56,209 bases of DNA from Chloroflexota bacterium (GTDB lineage Bacteria > Chloroflexota > Dormibacteria > Dormibacterales > Dormibacteraceae). The notes beneath the pieces are model-generated. The model was not told the DNA's origin. It searched no databases and worked only from the letters and a program-made list of their open reading frames with translations. Each line of letters begins with the position of its first letter. Positions within the stretch are counted from its first letter, which is position 1. Shown piece after piece: positions 25,607 through 34,106 of this stretch. Location: contig VBEO01000066.1 in the NCBI GenBank assembly GCA_005881825.1, forward strand, positions 1 through 56,209, given 5' to 3'. Position numbers and translations under genes: made by a program.

Positions 25607-26602
25607 GTAGCCCGCGCCGTCGAAGTCCCGCGCGCCAGCCTGGACGACCTCCAGCAGCGGATCGGGATCGCCTTTCGGGATGTCTCCCTCCTCCAGGAGG
25701 CCCTGACCCACAGCTCCTTCGCCAACGAGAGCCCACACCTCTCGCCGCGAGACAACGAACGTCTCGAGTACCTGGGCGACGCCGTCCTGCAGCTGATCAC
25801 GGCGGAGTACCTCTACAAGTACCGGCCCGAGGCCAACGAGGGCGAGATGACCCAGATCCGCTCGGCCATGGTCAACACCAACACCCTGGCCGCGCTGGCC
25901 GAGGAGCTGGGCCTCGGCGAGCACCTGTACCTGGGCAAGGGCATCGCCAAGGGCGGCGGACGCAGCCTCAAGTCGCTGCTGGCCAACGCGTTCGAAGCGG
26001 TGCTCGGCGCCGTGTTCCTGGACGCCGGCTACGACGCCGCCTACCACTACTACCTGGACCGCTTCCGCAAGCTGCCGGAGCCGGTCAAGGACGAGAACTT
26101 CAAGGGCCGCCTGCAGCAGGTGGTGCAGGAGCGGTTCAACCAGACCCCCTTCTACGACAGCGCCGGCGCCCGGGCGGGCAACCAGCGCCGCGAGTACACG
26201 GCGGTGGTGTTCGCGGGGGCGGAGGCGCTGGGCACGGGCCACGGCCACACCAAGCAGGAGGCCGAGCAGGACGCGGCCCGCGACGCCCTGGCCAAGCTCA
26301 CCGGCACCGCGCCGGCCGAGGTGGCGCGGCCCGCGCGCGATGGACGTTCCCGGCGCCGCCGCGCGCCCGCTCGGGTTGAGGAGCCGCTGGCTGAACCGGT
26401 CGCGGAGCCCGAGGTCGGCGGCGAGGAGCCGGCCACGCCGAAGCCCCGGCGGCGCCGATCGCCGCGCCGCAAGCCGGCGCCCGCAGCGGCCGAGCTGACG
26501 GCCGACCCGGCCGCCGAGCCGGCCGCCGAGGTGATGCCGGAACCGGCACCCGAGCCGCCCAAGAGCCGCCAGTTCGGAGCGCCGCCGGACGAGCCAGGCT
26601 AG
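25607..26602 (+). CDS. rnc: Ribonuclease III with long C-terminal Arg/Ala/Pro-rich tail; no canonical start codon
   Basis: Conserved sequence begins just after the acpP stop (LDDLQQRIGIAFRDVSLLQEALTHSSFANE), yet no ATG, GTG or TTG occurs in the open frame (from 25490) before ATG 25847, which lies beyond the catalytic motif. GGAGG at 25591-25595 points to a start near 25601-25609; GTA at 25607 is the best guess (331 aa). The catalytic ERLEYLGDAVL and the second metal-site NAFEAVLGAVFLD are intact, and a double-stranded RNA-binding domain follows (about residues 160-235). Residues after about 240 are a low-complexity RRRR/PAPEP tail not usual in RNase III. It processes rRNA and structured mRNA. 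Confidence 0.88.
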   Translation, partial: VARAVEVPRASLDDLQQRIGIAFRDVSLLQEALTHSSFANESPHLSPRDNERLEYLGDAVLQLITAEYLYKYRPEANEGEMTQIRSAMVNTNTLAALAEELGLGEHLYLGKGIAKGGGRSLKSLLANAFEAVLGAVFLDAGYDAAYHYYLDRFRKLPEPVKDENFKGRLQQVVQERFNQTPFYDSAGARAGNQRREYTAVVFAGAEALGTGHGHTKQEAEQDAARDALAKLTGTAPAEVARPARDGRSRRRRAPARVEEPLAEPVAEPEVGGEEPATPKPRRRRSPRRKPAPAAAELTADPAAEPAAEVMPEPAPEPPKSRQFGAPPDEPG

Positions 26603-26609
26603 CGAGCGC

Positions 26610-27383
26610 CTGCGGGCGCTGGCCGAGCGCCTTGCGGCCGCCTTCGAGGCCGAGTTCCAACCTCGCGCCATAGTCCTGCTCGGCTCCGCCGCCGAAGGCA
26701 TCGCCGATTGGCACTCCGACCTCGACCTGCTCACCTACCACGACCACCTGCCGCCGGACGTGCGCGCAGATGCGATCGTCGCCGCCCTGGAGGCGGCGCC
26801 CCTGGAGATCCAGGCGGGCCACACCACAGTCGCCGAGTGGGAGGCAAGGATCGAGCAAGTGCTGGCCGAGTACCAGCCCAACGATCCCTACCACAAGGTT
26901 TTCGCCCACTACGCGGATGCAGTGCCCCTCCTCGGCGCCGAGCTGGTGGCGGGCTGGCAGGCCCGGATCCGGGAGTATCCCGAGAGCTGGTCGCGTCCGG
27001 CGGTCGAGCACCACCTGAAGGTGTTCCCGATCTGGGCGGCCTACGACCAGGTGGTGGCGCGCGACGCCCAGCTCTGGACGTATCAGATGCTGGTGGAGGG
27101 CGCCCAGCACGTCCTGGGCATGCTGGCCGGGCTCAACCGCGTGTACTGGGCGAGCTTCCAGTTCAAGCGCGCCCACGCCTTCGAGTCCCAGCTGCGCTGG
27201 AAGCCCGACCGGCTCGCCGACCGCATCGACTCCCTCTTCACCAGCGATACCCGAGCGGCGACCGTCGCCCTGGAAGCGCTGGTGGCCGAAACGCTGGACC
27301 TCATCGACCAGCACACCCCGGACGTCGACACCGCCAAAGTGCGGGCCACGATCGGACGCCGGCATCCGGCCTGGGGACCCTGA
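26610..27383 (+). CDS. Nucleotidyltransferase-domain protein
   Basis: The polymerase-beta nucleotidyltransferase motif LLGSAAEGIADWHSDLDLL (GS followed by DxD) is upstream of the first usual start codon (GTG 26760), so the gene must begin earlier. The frame is open from 26535 but has no ATG, GTG or TTG; CTG 26610 is a plausible start (257 aa). The C-terminal part is helical with a conserved-looking AYDQVVARDAQLWTYQMLVEGAQH. Related proteins are aminoglycoside-type or tRNA-type nucleotidyltransferases and HEPN-associated MNTs. The exact substrate is unknown. It sits between rnc and smc. Confidence 0.65.
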   Translation: MRALAERLAAAFEAEFQPRAIVLLGSAAEGIADWHSDLDLLTYHDHLPPDVRADAIVAALEAAPLEIQAGHTTVAEWEARIEQVLAEYQPNDPYHKVFAHYADAVPLLGAELVAGWQARIREYPESWSRPAVEHHLKVFPIWAAYDQVVARDAQLWTYQMLVEGAQHVLGMLAGLNRVYWASFQFKRAHAFESQLRWKPDRLADRIDSLFTSDTRAATVALEALVAETLDLIDQHTPDVDTAKVRATIGRRHPAWGP

Positions 27384-27394
27384 CCTTCCTCTGA

Positions 27395-27400
27395 TAACCT
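27395..27400 (+). promoter_or_regulatory. TAACCT box (-10-like) 10 nt before the smc GTG
   Basis: TGATAACCT precedes GCGCAGACCG and GTG. No Shine-Dalgarno is present between box and start. Confidence 0.35.
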
Positions 27401-27410
27401 GCGCAGACCG

Positions 27411-30400
27411 GTGCACCTGCGCGCGATCACCCTCGCCGGTTTCAAGACGTTTGCCCAGAAGACGGAGATTCGCTTCGAGGGCGGCGTCACGGCCATCGTG
27501 GGGCCCAACGGGTCGGGCAAGACCAACATCCTCGACGCCTTCAAGTGGGTGCTCGGGGAGTCGAGCGCCAAGGACCTGCGTGGCAAGCGGATGGACGAGG
27601 TCGTCTACGCCGGCGGCCAGCGCCGCCCGCGGGCCGCCCACGCCGAGGTCGAGATCGTCATCGACAACGCGGACGGGCGGCTGCCGGTCGACTACGAGGA
27701 GGTCGCCATCCGGCGGCGCGTGGACCGCTCGGGCCAGAGCGACTACTTCCTGAACGGCTCCCGGGTGCGCCGCCGCGACCTGCTCGAGCTGCTGGCCTCG
27801 ACCGGGCTCACAACCGACTCCTACGCGATCGTGACCCAGCGCGACATCGAGTCGATCATCACCTGCTCGCCTGAACAGCGGCGGCACCTGATCGAAGAGG
27901 CTGCGCAGGTCCGGGGCGTCAAGGCCAAGCGTTCGGAGGCGGCCGACAAGCTCCGCGAGCTGGCGTCCAACCTGCTGCGGCTGGAGGACCTGCGAGGCGA
28001 GATCGAGCCGCGCCTGGAGGTGGTGCGCGCCCAGGCCGCCGCCGCCCGGGAGGCCGCTGCCGCCGAACAGCGGCTGGAGGTCCTGCGCGGCAGCATCGTC
28101 TACGAGGAGTGGCGCGAGGCCCGTGACACGCACCGGCGCGCGGCTTCCCAGGCAGCAGGCCTGGAGCGTCGCCTCGAGGAGGCGCGGACCGCGGCGGCCG
28201 CCGCCGAATCCGAGTTCCAAGCCTGGCGGCAGGAGGTCCAGGCGGCGCAGGATCGGCGCCTGCAGCGGCAGCGGCTGGTGGGGGCGGTACGGCTGGAGCT
28301 GAGCGCCTCCGAACATGACCTGGCGATGGCCGAAGAGCGGGCGCGCGGCCAGGCCGCCCTGGCCGATGCGGCCCGCACCGAGGCCGCCGAGCTGGAGGTG
28401 CGGGCCCAGACCGCGGCCGCGCTGCGCGACCAGCTGGCGCGCGAGCTGGAGGTGGCCCGCGCCGAGCTGGCGCGGGTTCCGGAGGCACCGGCGGAACCGC
28501 CGGCCGGCGACGCGGCAGAGGCGATGGAGGCGCGCAAGGCGGCCGAGCAGGCGAGGCGGGCGCTGGCGACCGCCCAGTCTTCGCTGGCCACCGTCCGCAC
28601 CCGCCGGCAGTTCCTGGAAGAAACGGTGAGCCGGTTAGAGGGGACGGTCGTCCCGGCCGAAGCCGCGCTCGAGGCGGCGGTGGCGGCGGAGGCTGCGGCC
28701 GCGGCAGCCGCCGTGGATGCCGGTTCGGCTGCCGCCGAGCTGGCGCGGCTCCGGGCGGAGCTGGAAGGCCTGCAGGCGCTGCGGCCGGCGCCGGCGGGCA
28801 GCCTGCGCCGGGTGGGTGATGTGATCCTGGCTCTGCCCGGCTTCGAAGCGGCCCTGTCGGCCGTGCTCGGCCCCCTGGTGGACGCCTGGGCGGCGCCCAG
28901 TGAGGGCGCGGCACGAGCCGCCGCCGATCAGGCGGCCGACCAGGTCACCGTGCTCTGGCCGGTGCCGGCGCCCCCGGCGCGAGCAGGCTCGCTCCTAGCG
29001 CACGTTCGCTGCGAGCCCGGCTTCGAAGCGCTGGCCGCCCGGCTCCTGGGCGGCGTGGTCGTCGGCGAAGAGGTGAGCGCGGAGGGCGTCTACGGAGAGG
29101 CCGGGCTGCTGCGGGCGGGCAGCGATCCCCGAGTTCGCCTGGCCGCGCGCATCCGGGCGCTCCTCGACCGCCAGGCCGAGCTGGAGCCCCTCGCCGCCGC
29201 GGCGGAGTCGCGGGCAGCGGCGCAGCGGGCGGCTGCCTCGCGCCTGAGCGAGCTGCGCACGGCCGCGGCCGGCCGCCAGCGCCTGGACGAGGCGGTCTCT
29301 CAGCTCGAGGCTGCTCTCGCCGCCGAGGCCGCCGAGGAGGCCCGGCAGCCGGCGCTGGAGACCGAGCTGGCGGCGGCCGAGCAGCGGGCCGCCGGTCTGG
29401 CCCGAGCCCTCGACCAAAGGGAGCACCTGCTGGCGGAGCAGCGCACCGAGGCTCGGCGGCTGGAAGCTGAACGCGGCCGCTGGGGCGATCGTGTCAGCGA
29501 CCTGGAGCGCCAGCTGGGCTCGATCGAGGCCGACTACGTGAACGCCCAGGAAGCGCGTGCTGCCCGGGTGCAGCGGGCCGAGTCGGCCGGCCGCATGGCC
29601 GAAGCCGTGGCCGCCTCGATCCCCGGACTCAAGGCCATCGTCGAGCAGGTGCGGGCGAAGCTGGCCGAAGCCGAGCGCGAGTCGCCGGAAGAGGACGCCG
29701 AGCTCGCCGAGGGCGCGCGCCGCCTGGTGGCGCTCGAAGAGGCCCGCGTCGACGCTCGCTTGAAAGCCGGCACTCTGGAGGGCAACCTGGGCCTGGTCAA
29801 GCGCGATGCCGAGCTGGCCGAGGCCCGCATGGAGGAGATCCGGCTCCGCATGCCCGAGGGCCTGGCGCCCGAGGAGGTTCCGGGGGGCAAGGCGCGCGAG
29901 CGCGAGATGCGGGAGCTGGAGCGGCGCCTGCGCGAGATCGGACCCACCAATCCACTGGCCGAGTCGGAGTGCTCCGAGCTGGAGGAGCGCTACAGCACGC
30001 TGCACACGCAGCTGGAGGACATCGCCGCCGCGCGCGCCGACCTCGAAAGCCTGGTCGAACGCTTGCGCGAGGAGGAGGAGAGCCGCTACGACGCCGTCTT
30101 CGGCGCGGTGGCCTCGGTGTTCCAGGAGTACTTCGCCGAGCTCACCGGTGGCGGCCGCTGCACGCTCCGCCACAGCCCCGGCGACGACGGGCCGCGCAGC
30201 GGGGTCGAGATCCTGGTCCAGCCGCCGCGCAAGAGGCTGCAGACGGTCACGCTGCTCAGCTCCGGCGAGCGCTCGCTGGCCTCACTGGCGCTGGTGATGG
30301 CGCTGGCCGACGTCAACCCCAGCCCCTTCACGATCTTCGACGAGGTCGATGCCGCCCTCGACGACGCCAACGTGGGTCGCTTCGCGGACACCGTGCAGCG

Positions 30401-30581
30401 GCTGGGCCGCGACCGCCAATACCTGGTCATCACCCACAACCACGTCACCATGGCCGCGGCCTCAGCGCTCTACGGCGTGCACCTCGATGAGAGCGGGTGC
30501 TCGCACCTGGTCTCGGTGCGGCTGGAGGACATCCGGCCGGCACGCGGCAAAGCCGCTCAGCCGCAGATGGTGACGGCCTGA
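27411..30581 (+). CDS. smc: Chromosome segregation protein SMC
   Basis: 1056 aa, GTG start. The N-terminal head has Walker A GPNGSGKTN and the R-loop region; two long Ala/Arg/Glu-rich coiled-coil arms (about residues 165-445 and 590-870) flank a hinge (about 465-575, GDVILALPGFEAALSAVLGPLV). The C-terminal head has the signature LSSGERSLASLAL (most SMCs have LSGGE) and Walker B FTIFDEVDAALDDANVGRF. It compacts and segregates the chromosome with ScpAB. Typical bacterial SMC is about 1170-1200 aa, so the arms are short by roughly 100 residues. ftsY follows, as in many bacteria, after an inverted small gene. Confidence 0.95.
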   Translation: MHLRAITLAGFKTFAQKTEIRFEGGVTAIVGPNGSGKTNILDAFKWVLGESSAKDLRGKRMDEVVYAGGQRRPRAAHAEVEIVIDNADGRLPVDYEEVAIRRRVDRSGQSDYFLNGSRVRRRDLLELLASTGLTTDSYAIVTQRDIESIITCSPEQRRHLIEEAAQVRGVKAKRSEAADKLRELASNLLRLEDLRGEIEPRLEVVRAQAAAAREAAAAEQRLEVLRGSIVYEEWREARDTHRRAASQAAGLERRLEEARTAAAAAESEFQAWRQEVQAAQDRRLQRQRLVGAVRLELSASEHDLAMAEERARGQAALADAARTEAAELEVRAQTAAALRDQLARELEVARAELARVPEAPAEPPAGDAAEAMEARKAAEQARRALATAQSSLATVRTRRQFLEETVSRLEGTVVPAEAALEAAVAAEAAAAAAAVDAGSAAAELARLRAELEGLQALRPAPAGSLRRVGDVILALPGFEAALSAVLGPLVDAWAAPSEGAARAAADQAADQVTVLWPVPAPPARAGSLLAHVRCEPGFEALAARLLGGVVVGEEVSAEGVYGEAGLLRAGSDPRVRLAARIRALLDRQAELEPLAAAAESRAAAQRAAASRLSELRTAAAGRQRLDEAVSQLEAALAAEAAEEARQPALETELAAAEQRAAGLARALDQREHLLAEQRTEARRLEAERGRWGDRVSDLERQLGSIEADYVNAQEARAARVQRAESAGRMAEAVAASIPGLKAIVEQVRAKLAEAERESPEEDAELAEGARRLVALEEARVDARLKAGTLEGNLGLVKRDAELAEARMEEIRLRMPEGLAPEEVPGGKAREREMRELERRLREIGPTNPLAESECSELEERYSTLHTQLEDIAAARADLESLVERLREEEESRYDAVFGAVASVFQEYFAELTGGGRCTLRHSPGDDGPRSGVEILVQPPRKRLQTVTLLSSGERSLASLALVMALADVNPSPFTIFDEVDAALDDANVGRFADTVQRLGRDRQYLVITHNHVTMAAASALYGVHLDESGCSHLVSVRLEDIRPARGKAAQPQMVTA

Positions 30582-30597
30582 ACGAGGCGCTGGAACT

Positions 30598-30957
30598 CTA
30601 GAGCAGCTCCATCAGCTCGATCCGGTTGCCGAAGGGGTCGTCTGTGAACAGGCGCCGGTAGCCGGGGATCTCCGGCTCTTCGCGCACCGGCCGGCCGGCC
30701 TTGCTCAACGCGGCCCGGACCGCCGCCAGATCCTCGACCAGCAGAGCCGGGTGCCGGCGGCCCGGCGTGAACTCGGCTTCCACTCCACAGTGAATCTGCT
30801 GGGGGCCGCACTGGAACCAGACGCCGCCGCGGGCCGCGAGCGACGAGGGCTTGGCAACCTCGTCCAGCCCGAGCAGGCCGTGCCAGAACTCTCGCGCCAG
30901 CTCTTCGCCCCCGGGCCGGATGGGCAGCTGGACGTGGTCGAGGCCAAGCACTCGCAT
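30598..30957 (-). CDS. VOC-superfamily (glyoxalase/dioxygenase-like) protein
   Basis: 119 aa from ATG 30957; a much longer open frame upstream is a shadow of ftsY. Reads MRVLGLDHVQLPIRPGG with a typical VOC beta-alpha-beta start (HVQL), an FWHGLLGL helix and the C-terminal FTDDPFGNRIELMELL (the DPxGNxIEL motif). Metal ligands His in DHVQL and Glu in IELME are in place. Such proteins include glyoxalases, fosfomycin-resistance-like enzymes and dioxygenases; the substrate is not predictable. It is divergent from ftsY, with 24 nt between the two ATGs. Confidence 0.85.
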   Translation of the reverse strand: MRVLGLDHVQLPIRPGGEELAREFWHGLLGLDEVAKPSSLAARGGVWFQCGPQQIHCGVEAEFTPGRRHPALLVEDLAAVRAALSKAGRPVREEPEIPGYRRLFTDDPFGNRIELMELL

Positions 30958-30981
30958 CCGCCCCAGCACAATAGACGGCCG

Positions 30982-32529
30982 ATGTCGGAGCCGGCCGGGC
31001 AGACGGCGGGGATCTGGGGGCGTGTCGCCCAGCGCACGCGCACGCTCTTCCAGGAGGGCCTGCGCGCGGCCGGGATGCCCCTCGACGCCGGCTTCTATGA
31101 GGAGCTGGAGGAGGTGCTGGTGGCCGGCGACCTGGGTCCGCGGCTGGCAGCCCGGGTCACGGAGGGGGTGCGCCGAAAGCGGCCCAACACCCTGGACCTG
31201 GCCCGGCTGTTCCTGGAGCAGGAGCTGGTGGCCGCCATGTCGCAGCAGCCACGCTGGCTGAACGTCGCCGCCAAGCCGTCGGCCGTCCTGCTCTACGGGA
31301 TCAACGGCGCCGGCAAGACGACCACCGCCGGCAAGCTCGCGCACGGGCTGGCCCGGGATGGACGCAAAGTGCTGCTGGTCGCGGCCGACACCTACCGGGC
31401 GGCAGGGATCGAGCAGGCGCTGGCCTGGGCGGAGAGGGCCGGCGTCGAGGGGTTTGCCGGCAGACCTGGCGGCGACGCGGCCGCGGCGGTGTTCGATGGG
31501 CTCAAGCTGGCGGCGGCCCGCGGGTTTGACGTGGCCGTGGTCGACACCGCCGGCCGCCTGCAGACGCAGCAGAACCTGGTTGCGGAGCTGGCCAAGGTGG
31601 GCCGGGTGGCCGGCCGCGCGTTGGAGGGCGCTCCGCACGAGTCGCTGCTGGTGCTGGACGGCGTGCTGGGCCAGTCGGGCCTGGCCCAAGCCCGCGGCTT
31701 CCACGACGCGATCCCGATCACCGGTCTGGTCCTGGCCAAGATGGACGGCACGGCCAAGGGCGGGGCCGTGGTCGCGATCGAGGAGGCGCTCGGCGTGCTG
31801 AGCACACTGGGCCGCGCCGATCCGCACTGCCATACGACGGCGTCCGACGGCATGGTCGAGCCCGCCGAGTTGGTGGCTGCCGCCCGGGCGCTCAAGCTCG
31901 ACCTGATCGCGGTGACCGACCACGACACCATGGCCTCGGTCGCCGAAACCGTGGCCCTGGGGGAGGCGGCCGGGGTGACGGTCGTGGCTGGCCAGGAGAT
32001 CACCACCGCCTGGCCGGCCCAAACGCACCTGGTGGGCTGGTTTCTCGAGAAATCCGTGCGCATGGGCATGTCGCTCGCTGACAGCGTGGCGGCGATCCAC
32101 GACCAGGGCGGCCTGGCGATGATCCCGCACCCCTTCATGCCGTTCTGGTTCGCGTCCTGCCAGGAGGGAATGCTGGCGCGCCTGCTGGAGACCCAGACCG
32201 TCGACGCCATCGAGATAGAGCACACCGCACCCACCACGGCCGCCCGCCAGGCGGCTCTACACCGCTTCTACGAGCTGCACCGGGCCGGCCTGGGCGCTGC
32301 CGTCGGCGGGTCCGACTGCCACTTCGGGCGGCACGACCTGGGCCGCATCGTGACCGAGTTCGAGGGCACCTCCGCCGCGGACTTCCGGGCCGCGCTCGAA
32401 GCTCGGACGACGCGCCCGCTGCGCGCCCGCCACGCGCGCGTGCCACTGGCTCTGATCGCCCGGCAGCAGGCGCGCAGCCTGGTCCGCCTACCCCTCCGGC
32501 GCCTCCGCAGCCAGCTCCAGCAGCGCTGA
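30982..32529 (+). CDS. ftsY: FtsY (SRP receptor GTPase) lacking its C-terminal end, fused to a PHP-domain phosphoesterase
   Basis: 515 aa in one frame. Residues 1-~271 are FtsY: N-domain helices, G1 GINGAGKTTTAGKLA, the DTYRAAGIEQ insertion-box motif, G3 DTAGRLQTQQNL and G4 AKMDGTAKGG (family TKLDGTAKGG). The usual ~30-residue end (PVRFVGVGE..DL..F, which completes the guanine site) is absent. Instead the frame runs straight into a PHP domain: HCH, VTDHD, GQEIT, MIPHP and GGSDCH metal motifs (residues ~275-460). GTG 31795 at the junction could be the original PHP start. FtsY docks ribosome-SRP complexes at the membrane; PHP enzymes hydrolyse phosphoesters. The DATTGQN motif is also altered (DGVLGQS). 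It could be a real fusion, a deletion mutant or an assembly join. The 3' end overlaps the IMPase-like remnant by 42 nt. Confidence 0.85.
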   Translation: MSEPAGQTAGIWGRVAQRTRTLFQEGLRAAGMPLDAGFYEELEEVLVAGDLGPRLAARVTEGVRRKRPNTLDLARLFLEQELVAAMSQQPRWLNVAAKPSAVLLYGINGAGKTTTAGKLAHGLARDGRKVLLVAADTYRAAGIEQALAWAERAGVEGFAGRPGGDAAAAVFDGLKLAAARGFDVAVVDTAGRLQTQQNLVAELAKVGRVAGRALEGAPHESLLVLDGVLGQSGLAQARGFHDAIPITGLVLAKMDGTAKGGAVVAIEEALGVLSTLGRADPHCHTTASDGMVEPAELVAAARALKLDLIAVTDHDTMASVAETVALGEAAGVTVVAGQEITTAWPAQTHLVGWFLEKSVRMGMSLADSVAAIHDQGGLAMIPHPFMPFWFASCQEGMLARLLETQTVDAIEIEHTAPTTAARQAALHRFYELHRAGLGAAVGGSDCHFGRHDLGRIVTEFEGTSAADFRAALEARTTRPLRARHARVPLALIARQQARSLVRLPLRRLRSQLQQR

Positions 32530-33145
32530 GTGCACGGCCGGTGAGCCGGCCAGGATGTCACCCCCGCCCAACCAGGCGCGCTCGTCTCCGCTCCAATCGC
32601 TGACCCGCCCGCCGGTCTCGAGCACGATCAGCCCGCCGGCGGCCACATCCCAGGTGTTGAGTTCCAGCTCGAAGAAGCCGTCGAAGACCCCGGCGCCGGT
32701 CCAGGCCAGGTCGAGAGCCGCGGCGCCGGCCCGCCGCAGGTCCTCGAAGCGTTCCAGCGCGCCTGCAAACACCGGCAGGTAGCGGGCAGCCAGCTGCTTG
32801 CGGCGGAAGGGGAAGCCGGTAGCAACCACCGCGGAGGCGGGCTCGGTGAGCGGGGCGACCGGCAGCGGCTGCCCGTTCCGGCGGGCCCCGCGGCCGCGTT
32901 CGGCTGGTGCCGTCGAGCGGGTCGACCGCCCACATGGTTCCGGCGCGATCGCCGCCCGTCTCCTCGGCCAGCACCGGAATGCCGGGAGCCCCGCGGGCGA
33001 GGACTTCCAGGATCGCGTGCTCGCTGGCCAGGTCGGCAGCGGTGACCCAGTCGCCGGGATGCTTCTCGACGGCCGGACCGCCGGGGTGGGGCAGACCGGC
33101 CTCGCGCAGCACGCGCGCGCCTGCCTGCGCCGCCTCCAGGGCTAC
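32488..33145 (-). pseudogene. Inositol-monophosphatase-family gene, broken by an internal deletion and frameshift
   Basis: The N-terminal part (about 33145 down to 32903) carries the metal-site residues: VTAADLASEHAI, EETGGD and WAVDPLDGTS (family DPLDGTxNF). About 40-50 expected residues (the NF-H-P-F-x-V-S strand region) are then missing, and the rest continues in another frame: RNGQPLPVAPLTEPASAVVATGFPFRR to WDVAAGGLIVLETGG. So the frame breaks near 32890-32903. Even the N-terminus lacks a standard start; GTA 33145 overlaps the upstream Lrp gene's TAG stop (GTAG). The family dephosphorylates myo-inositol phosphates, histidinol phosphate or PAP. As read, no active enzyme can be made. Confidence 0.75.
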
Positions 33146-33429
33146 GGCGAGGATTCCATCCCCAGGCCGAACATGGCGTCGAGGTCGTGGGCCGAGAACT
33201 GCTGGAAGGCGACCATCGTCATCGTCTTCTCGATTCCGTCCAGCGCCAGGAGGCCCTGGGTGACGGTCTTGGCGACCTCCTCGTGCTCGCGGACCCGCAC
33301 CATGACCACGAAGTCCCACTCGCCGGTGACCGTGTAAACCTCCGCCACACCGTCGACCTCGGCCAGCTTGGGACCCAGCTCGCGGATGCCCTGGCGGCTG
33401 GCCTGCACCAGCACGACGGCGGTCACCAC
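33142..33429 (-). CDS. Small Lrp/AsnC-type protein: ligand-binding (RAM) domain only
   Basis: 95 aa. Reads VTAVVLVQASRQGIRELGPKLAEVDGVAEVYTVTGEWDFVV, the beta-alpha-beta-beta RAM fold with the GxxD motif (TGEWD) that binds amino acids. No helix-turn-helix is present. Stand-alone RAM proteins modulate full Lrp regulators or act as sensors. GTG at 33429 or 33426. A minus-strand TAGCAT box is 9 nt upstream of the first GTG. The stop overlaps the broken IMPase-like gene. Confidence 0.85.
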   Translation of the reverse strand: MVTAVVLVQASRQGIRELGPKLAEVDGVAEVYTVTGEWDFVVMVRVREHEEVAKTVTQGLLALDGIEKTMTMVAFQQFSAHDLDAMFGLGMESSP

Positions 33430-33438
33430 TGCCGGGCA

Positions 33439-33444
33439 ATGCTA
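33439..33444 (-). promoter_or_regulatory. TAGCAT box (-10-like), minus strand, before the Lrp-type gene
   Basis: TAGCAT precedes the GTG start by 9 nt; the same box precedes the VOC gene at 43656 by 6 nt. The divergent methyltransferase GTG (33450) lies only 5 nt beyond it, so the two transcripts must start almost at the coding regions. Confidence 0.4.
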
Positions 33445-33449
33445 TTCCG

Positions 33450-34106
33450 GTGAAGCGGATTGTCGATGATCCCAAGCACCCCGATCCCGGCTTCGCCGAG
33501 GCCTATGCGCAGCTGCCAGACGCCGTCCAGCTCGAGCCCTGGCTGAGCTGGTGCCGGGCGGCGGCGCCACCGGTCCTCTATCTCGGGATCGGCGCCGGCC
33601 GGCTGGCCGTGCCGCTCGTCGAGGCGGGCATCCAGCTGGTGGGAGTCGACGCCCATCCCGGGATGCTGGAGGTGGTCGCCCGCCGCCTGCCCGGCATCGA
33701 GCTGCACCGCGCGCTGATCGCCGGCCTCGACCTCGGCCGTCGCTTCGACCTCGTGATCGGTCCGTCGAGCGTGCTCGGCAGTCGAGCCAACCTGCGCGCC
33801 GCCGCCCGCCAGCTGCGGCCCGGCGGGCGGGTTGGATTCGAGCTCATGAACCCGCACTGGTTTCTGGCCGGAGCCCGGCCCGGCGTCCGGGTCCTGGAAC
33901 GGCGCGGCGACCGGGTGCGGATGGAGGTGGACTACCCGGGCGGTTACGTCCAGGCTGCCGCCGGACGCCTGCACTGGCCCGAGCGGATCGAGTCGCTGCT
34001 CAGGGGCACCGGCCTGCGCCTGCTGAGGCTGGACGGTGGCCCGAAGCTGGCCACCAGCCCCACGTACACGGTTCTGACGGAACTTTCTTCGTTAATTAGT
34101 TGCTGA
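33450..34106 (+). CDS. SAM-dependent class I methyltransferase
   Basis: 218 aa, GTG start. Rossmann motif I is LYLGIGAGRLAVPL (family VLDxGxGxG), followed by GVDAHPGML (acidic ribose-binding residue), then FDLVIGPSSVL (motif II) and RPGGRVGFELM. Related to small-molecule or ubiE-like methyltransferases; the substrate is unknown. Monocistronic, divergent from the Lrp-type gene. Confidence 0.82.
   Translation: MKRIVDDPKHPDPGFAEAYAQLPDAVQLEPWLSWCRAAAPPVLYLGIGAGRLAVPLVEAGIQLVGVDAHPGMLEVVARRLPGIELHRALIAGLDLGRRFDLVIGPSSVLGSRANLRAAARQLRPGGRVGFELMNPHWFLAGARPGVRVLERRGDRVRMEVDYPGGYVQAAAGRLHWPERIESLLRGTGLRLLRLDGGPKLATSPTYTVLTELSSLISC

Noticed and set aside
30958-32223. Long minus-strand frame of more than 400 codons upstream of the VOC gene
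   Set aside because: It is antisense to ftsY-PHP and has no family features; only its last 119 codons (the VOC protein) are real. Such shadows are common at this GC content.
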